Part shown: one piece after another, positions 13,945-25,268 of the stretch
Numbering within the stretch: position 1 is the stretch's first letter
Layout: each line of letters opens with the position of its first letter
Assembly: GCF_964199755.1 (NCBI RefSeq)
Contig: NC_133930.1
Coordinates: 26,556,071 to 26,620,070, forward strand
Direction of reading: 5' to 3'
Length of the DNA stretch: 64,000 bases
From: Larus michahellis
Lineage: Eukaryota > Chordata > Aves > Charadriiformes > Laridae
Translations under genes and position numbers: made by a program
Notes under the pieces: model-generated
Told to the model about the DNA's origin: nothing
Database searches by the model: none
What the model saw: only the letters and a program-made list of their open reading frames with translations

Positions 13945-15210
13945 AACGAATGCTAAACTTGGTGGGCCCAGATGGTATTCATTGAAGAGTTCTGAGAAAA
14001 CCCAGGGACAAAATAGCTGAATTAGTAACAGAAGTGTGTTACCTCTTGACAAAATTATACTTGAATACTGGGAGCCAATGCTGCAATCAGTCATTAAAAG
14101 AACGTTCTCAGATGTCCAGGGAAATAATGGCCCTGCAAGGCCAATATCTGTACCAAGCAATTAGAAGGGATAACGCTAAGGAACTTTTGGACCTTTCTGG
14201 GAAAAGCCACCACAACTTTATAAAGAGTAGTCTGGGCTTAACAACCTTGTGGGGTTCTTGGAAGAGGCCAGATGCATGTGGAGATAAGCGTGACCAGCTG
14301 ACCCAGTCTACCTGGATTTCCAAAAGGCTTTTGGCAAAATTCCCTGTCAAAGGCTTTTAAAAAAAACTAGGCAGCCATGGAATAAGAGGGAATAAGAGGT
14401 ATTTTCTCATGGAAAAATAACTGACTACAAGGAAAGAAATACAGGGTAGCAGAAAGAATGTCAGTTTTCACAATGCCAGTTACTCACCAGTGTGGTGCCA
14501 GACCTGTACTGTTCTGCGTACTCATAAAAGGTCTGAAGAGGGCTGAGCAGTGAGGAACTGAAGTTTGCTGATAACATAGAGTTGGTCAAGACAGCAAGGA
14601 CTTAGACAAGATTCAAAGCACTGCAGAAGAACCTTGTAAGATTGAGTGAGTAATGAATTGGTGGATGAATTGAGTATAAATAACTGCAAAGTAAGGTGAA
14701 TGAGAGAAAAACATCCTAGCTTGACATGCACAGCTATGGCTTGCAAAATGACTGTAACCACTCTGGAGACAGATGTAGTCACAAGCAGCTGCATGAAAAC
14801 ATCAACTCAATGCTCAGGAGCAGGAAAAAAAATAAATTAAAAGTTTGGGGCTATTGGGAAAATAACAGGGAGCAAACAGAAGTCATCACTGTACCATGCA
14901 TGGCTTGAATACTGTGTGTAGCTTGGTGACCGTGTACAGGAATGGGAAGGTCTCAAGAGAACGGAAACAGGATTATCCCACGTTGAATAGTGGCTGTACT
15001 GGAAGGTCTAAATTGGCTAGGACTCCAACCTGGAAAGTAGCTGAGAGAGAGGGAATATGATACTTGCCTATAATATTGTAAATGGCTGAAAAAAACAGAT
15101 AGTGACCAAGGGCCACCAAATGAGGATAGTGGATCCTGGTTCGAAGCAAATAAAACGAGGCTGATTTTTACAACAAGACACCCAACAGGCATTACGAATT
15201 AGACTAGACA
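13945..15210 (+). mobile_element. Ancient CR1-like LINE fragment (RT to 3' region)
   Basis: The plus strand retains degraded CR1 ORF2 blocks. At 13964-14003 it reads like GPDGIH, a stop, then RVLRK. Near 14215 a stretch resembles FIKSSLGLTT, the counterpart of [10 protein letters not shown]. At about 14303-14360 the sequence resembles the YLDFxKAFD motif-A region (TWISKRLLAK in the shifted frame). All frames contain stops and indels. The RT motif-C region is not recognisable. With the 4.39 kb fragment this represents an old CR1/L3-like layer, far more diverged than the CR1 copies at 40, 47 and 57 kb. Boundaries are approximate. Confidence 0.68.
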
Positions 15211-18200
15211 AATCAGACTTAAGGAAACTCTCATGCTGAAAATAGCTGGATATTGGGAGAGTACTGTGAGGGATACAATATGTGCCTGCACTGTTTTTAC
15301 CTCTCCCTGGTTACCTGCCTGTAACTTCTTTTTGTTGCTGTTACGCATGCTCATTGAGTTACAGATTAATCCTTCTCAGCAGCACCTTTCCTCACAGATG
15401 CCCATAAGCTTAGCTCCCCCAGCCTTCATTTTTCTCTTTTTCTGAACTTCAAAGCACATTTCAACGGTCCCACAGCGCCACATTCACAAGGTGCAAAGCA
15501 ACAAAGTTCCCTGGCCACAATTATGTGCATCTGGCATGATGGCCAGGTACCTTGTGCTGCAGTCCTACTCTTTTTTGACACATCCCTTGACACTTTGCTG
15601 TCTCGTTGACCTCCAAAGGCATGGGTGAGCAGAAGACCCTAGCTAAACTGGATGGACCCTTGATCTGAGCCAGCAGTGCCATTCCTATGGTCACAGGTGG
15701 AAGCTTGCTCACTGCTGCTTAGGAGGTTAGGCAGAGGATTCACAGCTCCTGTGCTTCAACTTGCCTTGTAGTTGCAAAGTGCAAGCTGGTGTTGTGGTGA
15801 AAGACTGTCTGACCCTCTCCCTTGTGCTGAGCCATGAGCTCATCCAGCAAACCAGCAAAATGCTGTTCCAAGTCAAAAGTGAACTTTCCCCCCTCCCCCT
15901 GGTTTAACTTTAACTCAGGCCTGATCCAATCCACCCCAAGGTCACAAATGCTTGTGACAATACAGGCGAACAGTGTGATCGAGCAGTCAGGTTAGGGGAA
16001 AGACTAGTCTACCTCTCTTAGCTGCAGCACATGCTTGAGCTGTTTGTGAAACCATGACACTGTGCACACAAATTACTCCTGGGCTACATGTTCTTGCCTC
16101 ATCCCTACCTGGCTGGCTGCACAGGCACACAATTGCCAGTTCAAGGAATTGACTCACATCTATTGAAAAACCAGCCTGGTCTACCTGCTCTATTAATTGG
16201 AGAAAAATAATTCATACTAAATTCAGGATGAGGGTTTGCAATGTGGCTACAGATGGGAAAAATTTCCTACAATTTGTCCTTGTTTCAAGGACAAATAAAA
16301 AAACAAAGCAAAACAATTCTTATAAAGGTTCCTCCTCTTTACCTGCACAGTAGTTTAGTCTTCATTGCACTTGGGCTGCAGCAAAGACACACTTGCAGCA
16401 TTAAGATATGGATCACAAAAGCAAGTGGATGCTTGATTAAATTCTCAGCACCAGTTCTCTTCTTCCCCTCCTAATCACTCAACAGTTAGATGCAGAGGAA
16501 GATGACCCTCCTTACCCCCTGCTAAAGACACGAACCTAGATGGTGTCACTAAAACAGCAAAGGAAAAGCAAAAAGGACATTAGTAGTCGCTATTATAAAA
16601 AGAAACTGGACTTAAAAGATCTTTTCAGCTCCCCGTGAGCATAGTTTGATGAAATAAGCTTCACGTAGACGACTGTGGGCTCCTTGAAAAGTATTCTCCA
16701 AAGTTTGTCACACATAGTACAACCTCCTTTTAAAATAAATCATTCTATTAATTAAAACTTTTTCTCAAAAAGCTTACAACACCCCAGTAATACCTAACTC
16801 TTACATGTATCATCAGCAGACTGCTGCTGCAGGCAAGAGATGATTCTTCCTTGCAGCCTGCTTTGTCAATCCAGATGAAAGCGGCTAGAAGAGAGAAGTG
16901 GTCAAGGGGATCAGCACTCCCCTTCGCTTGAGCTGCAGTGGAGTGGTCTGATTGATTGTTTCATAGTACCCAACCGTGACCCCATCAATGACGGGAAAGG
17001 AAGAGCAAAGAGCAAGAGTATGGATGCAGGCATTATTTGTTGTACTTCTGATTAAACAACAACAAGAAATAAATCTCATCCCCCAAAAGACTGGCTATAT
17101 TAAGCATATTCTTTTTCAGCAATTTAACAGTGATCCATGAATCACAAGCGGTACCTTTGTGGTATCATAGAGACACAAACAATTCATCGTCTTTACAGCA
17201 TACAACCCTTGGACTCCTGGCAGAACACAGGCAGTGCTGTAATCACACGAACTGGATGCCCTTCCTTCATGTTATTCAGAGCAGGATGCACACTAGAGTG
17301 TTCAGCAAGATAAAGGACATTCTCATATTCTGTTTGTCACACACAGGCTAAGGGAAGAGTTCAGACGGCAGTTTTGTGAAGATGGTGCAAGCCTCTTCTT
17401 CCCAAATTCTTTCAGTGAACTATGGCCACATACGTAGTTATTTTCCAGTAAGGATGCGGCATTACATCTTCAGTTCAGTAATAAATAAGCAATTATTTAC
17501 CCACATTTTTGTCAGGAAACAGGAAGAGCAAACTGCTTATGCCCGAGAAGCATTTGTGTTCCACATCATCTGTTGTGGCTGTAAACAGAGAGCTGTAAAC
17601 TCTCTGCTCCTCAATGAGATACTTGTTAATAAAGTTGTTATTTTAGCTTGGATCTCTGAGATACCACCCCAAAACATCCTACTTCTGTGTTAAGCACCTG
17701 CTAAGAGTTAGTAGACAAGACTGCAGTAGATAAAAGGAAAGCTAGAGCTTAATTAATCCATGAGATGACAGATCAAACACGTTAGAACAAACCTCTTAGT
17801 CTTTATTACAAACGGGGAAAAAAACCTTGTTACTAAAGTAGGGGGAATACGTAGAAACCAAAGAACGAGACAAGGGAAGGAACAGACTAGCTCACAGAAA
17901 AAGTAATTTATTATATAAATACTTATGGCCTTTAAGCTGTACAAGATTGCTCAAATTCTTGCTACAGTTCAGTCTACGCCCTTCCTTACTCTCCATATTT
18001 GAAACGGGAAATATTTCCTTTATAAACACCAGCTGTCTCAGAGTACTTTTTGCACTGAGGGCTTTTCAATTTGCTTATGTTTGCTGGGACCTGGCTATGC
18101 CTAAGTCTCAGACAGATCACTTGGATGCGAGTTCAATGTACCACTTGGTCAAACTTACCAGGACTGCAAGATTTGAAAAAATGCATTTGACCAAACATAT

Positions 18201-18383
18201 ATACCCATCAGCTTTTCAGACAAAAAGTACATGTGATTCCATGCTCCTGAGTTGTCACAAACATTCTGTATGAGGGAAAAGGATTTAAGATATTTTAGAA
18301 ATCCACTGGGGCTGAAGTTTGCTATCTTGTTAATGTGTTTGTTTATATTTCAGTATTCCCCACGCAGTTCTAAACTGTCTGGT
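15211..18383. other. Gene-free sequence 3' of F2RL1
   Basis: Only short frames occur, none recognisable. The sequence becomes AT-rich toward the F2RL1 3' end. No RNA gene, simple repeat or transposon is evident by eye. Confidence 0.45.
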
Positions 18384-19399
18384 TTTATTTGTCTGCTAAA
18401 AAGGTAAGGGAACAGTTTTGCTATAATGAAATGCATCATTAGGTAAATTTTACTTAACCCATATAGACATTACAGCTACAGTTGTCAGACTTCTAATTCA
18501 CTATTAGGAATAATATCTTTGTTACCTGAAACCAGGTAAGTTGAAATACTCGGCATTTTGAAGACCATTTAAAAGCATAAAAGAAAGCACCAACTCAAAT
18601 TTGTTATTAAAAAAAAATCTTATTTAGGTATCTTAAAAAATACAAGGCATATTACATAAAAATCAAATAGCTATTCATTAAAACTTTGTTAAATAGCCCC
18701 ACTTAAAATCATGTACACGCAAGCATTAATTAACAATGTATAATGTTAACTAACATTTTATCTCAGTGCTGGCTGATAACAAGTTCAGCTTGTCAACTCA
18801 ATAGGATAACCTTACAGGCTTCTGCCATGTGAGCATTTACAACATGAAAACTTGGAAAACAATATAAAACTACATTATACTAAAGATAATAAGCAGTCAC
18901 ATTGCTGGACCCACACCAAGATGGTGAAATGGATTCTCCTTTCCTTCTCTCTATGGTTTCAAATAATGTTCAGCGTAAGCAGGTACACAGAGCAAGGTCC
19001 TACATACACAATCTGTTCAACTCTTTAATACATTACAGTTAAAGCCAAACAAAACAGATTTCTCTGTTAATTAAATATACTAGCAATACTACATAACATT
19101 ACAGTGACAGTTTGCTTTTTAACAACTTCAATATTGAACAAAAATGTCTTCAACCATGACTCACTTCCAAGTCAGCAGCATTTTTGCAGAGCATCAGAAA
19201 TGTCGTAATTTTTTTCCAGTCTAGTGGGAAGATTTATCTGCTTACAATTTCTACATAGGGTAAGCAGCTGCCAGTTCTGAAATCCAGGCTTCAATGTAAT
19301 TTAAAAGCATAGCTGTTTCTTCCGACTCCCTTGTATAAAGTAACTAACTTATATCCCCTTCAGCAGTAGTTATAAAAGTTCACTTTTCTAGGATTCAAC
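18384..19399 (-). other. F2RL1: Putative F2RL1 3' UTR with poly(A) signal candidates
   Basis: The AT-rich sequence after the F2RL1 stop codon has two candidate polyadenylation signals on the minus strand. One is the variant ATTAAA at 19024-19029, about 370 nt past the stop. The other is canonical AATAAA at 18384-18389, about 1.0 kb past the stop. A UTR of about 1 kb would be normal for this gene family. The extent is inferred only from these hexamers. Confidence 0.4.
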
Positions 19400-20505
19400 T
19401 CAGTAGGTTGATTTAGTGGTCCCATTTGAGTTTGAAGAATATGAATTTGATTTCTTGGGATACCTGCCCGATGAGAGAGACACTTGCATCCTCCGTGTAG
19501 TTCGCACACTTCGGCAAAGAAGAGCATTTTTAAGGTTGTCTCTGAAGTCTTTTGAAATATAGTAATAGATGAATGGATCGATACAACTGTTCAAAGTAGA
19601 AAGACACAGTGCAACTATGTACGACACATACAGATAGCTCTGGCTGTAGGTTTTGAGGAGCAAATAATGCACAACAAGCAGCACATTGCTAGGTGTAAAA
19701 CAGATGAGATACATAGACAGGACAACGATAATGAGTTTGATTGCTCTTTTTCGTTTCTTCCCAATGCTTACATCTGAGATGGAAGCATTCAGAGTCTTAA
19801 TCATTAGTATGTAAGCAACAGCAGTGAGGAGAGCTGGAATTAAGAAGAGTCCAATTGCAAGTGAGAGGAAATATTTGAACATGTCACGAGCCAAAACATT
19901 TTCAGGCAATACATCATAGCAGGTAGTAATGTTAAGATTTGAGATGTATGTTGTCTGATTAACAAGATACAATGGAATGGTGCCCAACACAATCAGTATC
20001 CAGATAGCAAGGGAGATGCCCAAGGCAATTTCAGATTTCTTTCTTGAATTCACTATGGGGTTCACTACAACCCAATATCGTTGCACACTGAGACATGTCA
20101 TAAAGAGAATGGAACAGTACATATTTCCATAGAAAAATCCAACAAGTACTTTGCAGAGACCTTCACCGAATAGCCAATTATTGCCATTTACATGGTAAGC
20201 AATCTTCAGTGGGAACCAGACAACAAAAAGAAGGTCTGCCAATGCCAAGTTAACCATATAAATCACAGCTGGATGTTTCTTCTTTGTTCGGAAAAAAAAG
20301 ACCCAGAGGGCCAAGGCATTGCTTGGCAAACCAATGATAAAGACAATGGTATAGACAATGGGAAGAAAAACTGTAGTCAGCTTTCCTGTGAGGGCTTTTG
20401 CCGCAAATTCATCCACTTTGTATAATTCTTCAGTGGCATTATTTGTATTTGGAACTTTCTGGCCAGCAAAACTTCTTCCTTTTGAACTGCTGCTTCCACT
20501 ACTCT
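19400..20505 (-). CDS. F2RL1: Proteinase-activated receptor 2 (PAR2), coding exon 2
   Basis: This exon encodes the extracellular tethered ligand and all seven membrane helices of a class A GPCR activated by trypsin-like proteases (trypsin, tryptase, tissue factor/VIIa, Xa), which signals through Gq, G12/13 and arrestin at the plasma membrane. Joined to exon 1 the protein is 392 residues, against 397 in human. The activation site is SSKGR|SFAGQK at residues 32-41, with cut after Arg35. N-glycosylation sequons are at Asn47 and Asn216. Other landmarks are helix-1 GLPSN, NLALAD with Asp115, Cys142 and Cys220 for the conserved disulfide, the SVQRY variant of DRY, and DPFIYYY at the end of helix 7. 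A C-tail Cys in LLCRS probably carries palmitate. The block FLPIVYTIVF and the cytoplasmic RTKKKHPAVIYM identify PAR2 rather than PAR1, 3 or 4. The acceptor is ttttag| just above 20505. Joining in phase 1 to exon 1 creates Glu25. Oddities are the ligand sequence and ECL2 reading CYDVL instead of CHDVL. Stop TGA is at 19400-19402. Confidence 0.97.
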
Positions 20506-20507
20506 CT

Positions 20508-20541
20508 AAAAACAAACAAACAAACAAACAAAAAACCCACA
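20508..20541. repeat. (AAAC)n / (GTTT)n microsatellite at the splice acceptor
   Basis: Four to five AAAC units are followed by A-rich sequence on the plus strand. On the F2RL1 coding strand this is GTTT repeats running directly into the acceptor TTTTTAG. The repeat therefore occupies the place of the polypyrimidine tract. Confidence 0.85.
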
Positions 20542-22692
20542 AAAAAACACATTGCTGTTACTGAAGCACTGACTTCTTGTTCTTTTTAATAATAAACTAC
20601 ACATCATAATTCACATAATCTGAAGAATTAAATAGGGCCTCATCAACAGAAAATTTAAGACTGGTTTTCAAACATGACAATTTTTCTTCTCTTTGTTTTA
20701 TTATTCAAGGCAACTTATATCCCTATTCAAGGATTGTATCAGCAAGTAAAATGCTTTTCCACATCACCAGTGATATTAAAAATGTCTTGTTAAAATGGCT
20801 GTCATGTGCTTCTACCATCTCAACAGTTATAATAGAAACTGCTTCAAGTTTCCCAGGGCACCATTATCCTTTCACATGGCAGTGCCAGACTACCCAAGTG
20901 CTGGGAAGACTCATAAAACTTTGCAGCTGGCTAACACAGCCGCAGTAGAAGTTTACTAAGTGTTAGGTGGCCTGAAAACGAGGTATTCAGTAAAAGAGCA
21001 TGCTGTCCTCAGATGAGCTAGAACTGAAACTGTCAGAAAGTAATACCAAAAGCTATGCACAATTGATCTCTGGGGAAAGAAAGACGTGTTACGCTGTATC
21101 TGAATTGAAACTTGACCAGAATAACTTTGTGCATGAAGATGCAACAGCGCTAGTCATCTGGAATCTTCCAATTCATGGCCAAGATGGTCAGACAATCTCT
21201 GCAGTTTCTACTCAAAGTGTTAGGTCTTTGCCTAGCTAAAGCTGGCAGCTATGGTCGCTTTGTACACCAGATGGCTATCACTTCACGTTTTGCTCTGCCT
21301 CTTTGAATGCCAAGCCGTATCAACAAGCCAGCCATTCCTGACTGCTGTCTTGTATGACGGCCTTCAGATGGCTCAGTCCAGAACCCCCAAGACTCCCTCC
21401 AAACCCAAGACAGTCCTCTCACTTTAACAAGTTAAACTGCACAAGCAGATACTGTCCATGAACTCCCCCTGTTCCAAAAAGTCTGACATCTACCAGGCTA
21501 AACTGTACAGACATGGAATGTGACTGTCTGTGGGACTAGTATTTTTAACGTTATCTCAATTTCTATAAATATTTATGTATTATTTTAGCCACAGAAAATC
21601 CCAATTGGAGTATAAATGGCAGTCTTCTTGAGCACGCAGGTCTGTGTAAGCCCTGAACAGTGTTGAAGGATGGGCCCTTTGTTATTCTATAAATAATAGT
21701 TTTGATACAGTTCCAGAATGAAAAATGCTTACACCTTACATTTTAAAGCATAAGAAAAGAATTCTCACAAAAAATATGTAAATACAAAAGTATGCATGCT
21801 TTCCAGTATAGGATTCTCGAAAGTAGAACATTAGACAGCTGTTCCTTTCAAGTTATTACTGCAAGAGTCATATGTACAGCATTTGCATCCTGACTAGACT
21901 ATGTGACCTCCTAAAGAAGTGTACAGAAATATAGCATATATTGGTGTTCTTTAGAGTTCTGAATTAAGTTACCCTACCACCACTTAACGAGGATTTGACA
22001 AGCTCCAGGCACAGGCATGCTTCCCTGGAAAACTGAGGTATAAGAAAACTTTTTGCCAGTACAATGACATGGACAAATCTTTGCTGTAGACTGCAAGAAG
22101 ACTGACGTCTAATGATACCAACAAAACACCAGTCCTAAAGACAATTAATTCAAATGTGAAACAGTCATTTTGGCCTACATGTGGTATAATTACAACAGGG
22201 TAGATTTATACAAATTCTGCTCCAGATCTTCAAGCCACATGATTATGTCAGCAATACTGTTAAAGTTTGCAAAGTTTACTTGTATAATACAGAAATCCCA
22301 GGTCCCTAACCCAAGCTGTGAATATTAGAAGCCATAAAACCAGTTGGAAGAACATAGCTTACATAGACACCAGACAATGTAAATGATAATTAGCTAAGCA
22401 CGCTTATAGCTTAGCTGAGAGAGGTCCCGGAGATGCTTGGAAGCAGACCCTTTATTGTAAACTGACAGCAGTTCTCAGAATACTGTAATAAAGCATAATG
22501 TACAGTGCTATGTTAAGCAGCTGTCCATTAAGTAGTTGTTATTATCAAATTGCAGTCGTGCTATTTGTATTCCATTGCAAAGACTTAAATTACTGTAGAA
22601 AAGTGGTAGAGCAACTACCACTTTGTTCTTATGATTGTTTTGTGATCAGATAGAAAGCAATGCTTTGCAACTGGTGTTCATAGGTTGGGTTG

Positions 22693-22726
22693 AAATAAAA
22701 AAAAAAACCAAAACCAAACAAAAAAT
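22693..22726. repeat. A-rich / A-C simple repeat
   Basis: A run of A bases followed by AACC and AAAC units inside F2RL1 intron 1. It is low-complexity sequence with no adjacent transposon body that I can recognise. Confidence 0.7.
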
Positions 22727-24597
22727 GCTCACCCAAAACCCCTAAAGTGTTAGTGCGACATAAGACAGTAAGAGCTATAACAAAGTGGATCAACTGGCAC
22801 GTGACCCACAGACAGGACTTAGTATTACAAGAGTGACTAAAGGTTTGGTTTGTTCTATTTTTGAAGACATACTCAAGCTAAATGGGTGATCTCAGAGACC
22901 AAGTCTTGCTTTTATGATGACTTTAAGTAGTTTCAGCCTCAAAAGTTCGAACTGCAGATACTGGGCAGCTTTTGTTAGCCCAACTGGCACCCATATAGGG
23001 AGACAGTTCAATGTCTGTTTCTTTTTGCAGTTAACACTCCCTCACCAAGAAACCAATCCTTTGTTAGGTATGTGCATTTTCTACACCCTTTTCTTACTCT
23101 TTCTGTGCTTGCAGTTTTCCATAACAATTGAGTTCTTTTCCAAGCCGAGTTTCACCCAGCCTGACTCACATACTGAGAATGCAGTTGATTTGCTAATCTG
23201 CCCACGGGAAAAGCTTCCTTGGCATCATAGGGAAAACGTACTCTCGTTCCACAACAAAAGACTGTTTCAACACCTTTGCCATTTATCCAGAAGATATAAC
23301 CCACAGCATACTAAAAGATGATTATGCCTACCCTGCAGACACAAAACTGAGAGCAGCACAGAGTATCCAAATTAACTAGTTTAGGTCATGATAGTAATAC
23401 CCACACAGGACTAAGGCTAAGATTACCCTGGTTTTTGGATCTGCACCTCAGATTCACCACAACCTCATAATGGCATTAGCCTGGTTGAAACCAGCTACAA
23501 TCACGGTCCCTGGCTTATAGTGGGTTGGGAGAGGGTCACACTTCCAGCTCATTTCACCTGCCTATTCCAGAAGATCGAGCACCCAGCTAGAACTTCTAAT
23601 CAGACTACTTCCCCCGCCCCCAAACTGATTCCAAATCCCCCCTGCCCTCTCCCAGGTCAGATAACTAGGATATGAAGAGGCAGTCTTAACATCAGAAACT
23701 CTGAACAACAAACTTTGCACCCATCTAGTATCTATTTGTTGAGAAAATAGGACCTACCATATGCTTGGCTTCAATATTTACACAATCTTTACGCATATAG
23801 TTTTATTATTTAAGTCCAGTATGAACAAACACTGAAGGACACAGTGCAAAGGCATGCATAGACGTGACAATGGGGTTTACTATAAAAGGTAGTGAAACAT
23901 GAACCTTACGTTAGTGAAATACTAATATGAATAAGTGGGTTTTCTTTTCCTCAAAAAGCATTTACATTCAATAAGCAATAATATAAACTAACAAAGATAA
24001 GAATTCGGATAGAAAAAAAATAAATCCTAACTTTTCAGAGTTGGGGGAAAAAAGCAAGAACACGGTCCTAAAGTGCTTTATTTTTTTAAGTTTGCAAACA
24101 GCTTTTCGGCAGGTGCTGCCCGAGAACCCACCCGGTGCCGCAGGGAGGCGGGTGAGGCCGGCCCAGACGTGCCGGGCAGCCCCCGCCGCCCAACCCGCGC
24201 GCCGCCAGCCCAAAGCGGGCTGGAAGCCCAGCCTGGCGGCTTGCCCGTCGAGCTGCTTTCTCCCCCCCCACCACCTGGCGGGGAGGCCGGCGGGCAGCGC
24301 CCTCCCCCGCGGGTCCCTGCAGCTCCGCAGCCGCGGGCCCGACTTTTCCGAACCCGTTCAGCACCGCGGCGACCTCCCCCAGTCCGCTCCGGGCTCCCCC
24401 ACCCCAGAAACCTGCTCTTCGGCGCGGTTCAGCCCCGCCGAGAGCCCGCCCGTGCCCCCCGCACCGCTCCCCACCTGAAGCGCCGCAGCCCGGGGGCACC
24501 GAGCAACCCAGCGCAGAGCCCTGGGAGGCCGCGGCTGGCCCCGGCCGAGCCGTCGGCTCTAGCAGCCGTCGGCGGCAGCTGGCACTTCTCCTCTCAC

Positions 24598-24670
24598 CTG
24601 CGGGAGCGGCGGCTCTCAGCAGCGCACAGAGCAGCAGCAGCAGGAGGCACAGCCCGCGGCGCCCAGCCAT
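24598..24670 (-). CDS. F2RL1: Proteinase-activated receptor 2, coding exon 1 (signal peptide)
   Basis: This short exon encodes 24 residues plus one base. It starts MAGRRG and runs into a Leu-rich hydrophobic core, then an Ala/Pro-rich end, which is a classical cleavable signal peptide for secretion of the receptor N terminus. The ATG at 24668-24670 has a favourable context (A at -3, G at +4). It is the first ATG in frame, since the codon opening the longer frame at 24709 is GTG. The donor CCGCAG|GTGAGAG leaves phase 1, which matches the acceptor of the exon at 19400-20505. Assignment to F2RL1 rests on this phase match, the signal-peptide character and position in the CpG island, because signal peptides are not conserved enough to identify by sequence. 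Confidence 0.88.
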
Positions 24671-24884
24671 CCTCCCGCCGCGCTCCGGACACCACCGCCT
24701 GTCCCGCACGCCCGACCAGTTTCACCTGATACCTGAGCTAGGAGGGGGTGGAGGGTGCGGTCGGCCCAGTACCAGCCCGGCGGCGGGCGGAGCTGAGCCA
24801 GGCCACATCCCCCCCCTCTACCGCCGCCGCGCTGTGGGGCAGCCCGTGAAATGGCCTCGCCGGCGGGTCCGCTGTGCCTGCCTC

Positions 24885-24894
24885 AAGATGGCGG
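24885..24894 (+). promoter_or_regulatory. YY1-type motif AAGATGGCGG
   Basis: The decamer AAGATGGCGG matches the extended YY1 promoter element. In vertebrate CpG-island promoters this element usually lies just downstream of a start site in the same orientation. Here it is about 215 bp upstream of the F2RL1 ATG and points away from it, which hints at a divergent noncoding transcript. Binding is not shown by sequence alone. Confidence 0.5.
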
Positions 24895-25261
24895 GGGCGC
24901 TCCCTCGCCCCTCGAGGGGGTAGTTGGTCTCGCGTCTCAGCTCAGGTCCCGTCTCGGCCTCTGCTGGGGCCGAGCAGGTGCGGCGGGCCCCGGCTCTCCT
25001 CACTCCCCCTCAGGCCGGCCCTCCGGCGGTCTCCTGACTCTAAGCCCATCGGTGGGAGCCCGGCCGCAGGGCGGGGGCAGCTTTTGCCCGCGACAGGTGC
25101 CCTGTTGCCAGGCCGGAGCTGGGTAAGGCCCAGCTGCGTATTAGGAGGGGGCTGCCCTCCACACCGAGCTGCTGCTGGAGCACAGCAGGACAGTGCTGGG
25201 GCTGGGGGCAAGCTGGCGAGGAAGCAGGCTGGAGGGGCATTTTGTGGGACAGCCTTACTCC

Positions 25262-25268
25262 TGAGTCA
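25262..25268. promoter_or_regulatory. AP-1-type site TGAGTCA
   Basis: This is a perfect TGAGTCA heptamer at the upstream edge of the CpG island, about 590 bp 5' of the F2RL1 ATG. A heptamer occurs often by chance in a window of this size, so only its position makes it worth listing. Confidence 0.3.

Larger units (their letters stand above)
20506..24597 (-). other. F2RL1: F2RL1 intron 1
   Basis: An intron of about 4.1 kb joins the two coding exons. The donor is CCGCAG|GTGAGAG (24597 downward) and the acceptor is ttttag| at 20506-20507. The phase is 1, and ligation completes a Glu codon. It contains no recognisable CR1. An A/C-rich simple stretch lies at 22693-22726. The part from about 24090 to 24597 is CpG-island DNA. 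The plus- and minus-strand open frames of 145 to 218 codons there reflect high GC content, not genes. Confidence 0.88.
24090..25260. promoter_or_regulatory. F2RL1: CpG-island promoter of F2RL1
   Basis: About 1.2 kb of very GC- and CpG-rich DNA surrounds F2RL1 exon 1, in sharp contrast to the AT-rich flanks on both sides. GC-box-like elements (gggcgg/ccgccc) occur repeatedly, including in the first 150 bp upstream of the ATG. I see no TATA box at a suitable distance, which fits a CpG-island promoter with dispersed starts. A YY1-type element (24885-24894) faces the plus strand, so divergent transcription is possible. Edges are estimated by eye. Confidence 0.85.

Noticed and set aside
1-19399. 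S100Z (next gene after F2RL1 in human) was sought on the minus strand
   Set aside because: I found no match to its EF-hand coding pattern by eye, so the gene is probably outside the window. A profile search would settle it.
20506-20542. Extension of the F2RL1 exon-2 frame upstream gives a hydrophobic stretch that looks like an alternative signal peptide
   Set aside because: The first codon is TTG, not ATG, the nearest upstream ATG (20550-20552) is out of frame, and the residues are translated from the GTTT repeat and splice acceptor. A perfect phase-matched signal-peptide exon exists at 24598-24670.
24041-24729. Long overlapping open frames (145, 218 and 207 codons) in the CpG island
   Set aside because: GC-rich DNA has few stop codons. 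Translations are low-complexity Pro/Ala/Arg/Gly without domains, and the minus-strand frame is simply F2RL1 exon 1 read through its splice donor into the intron.
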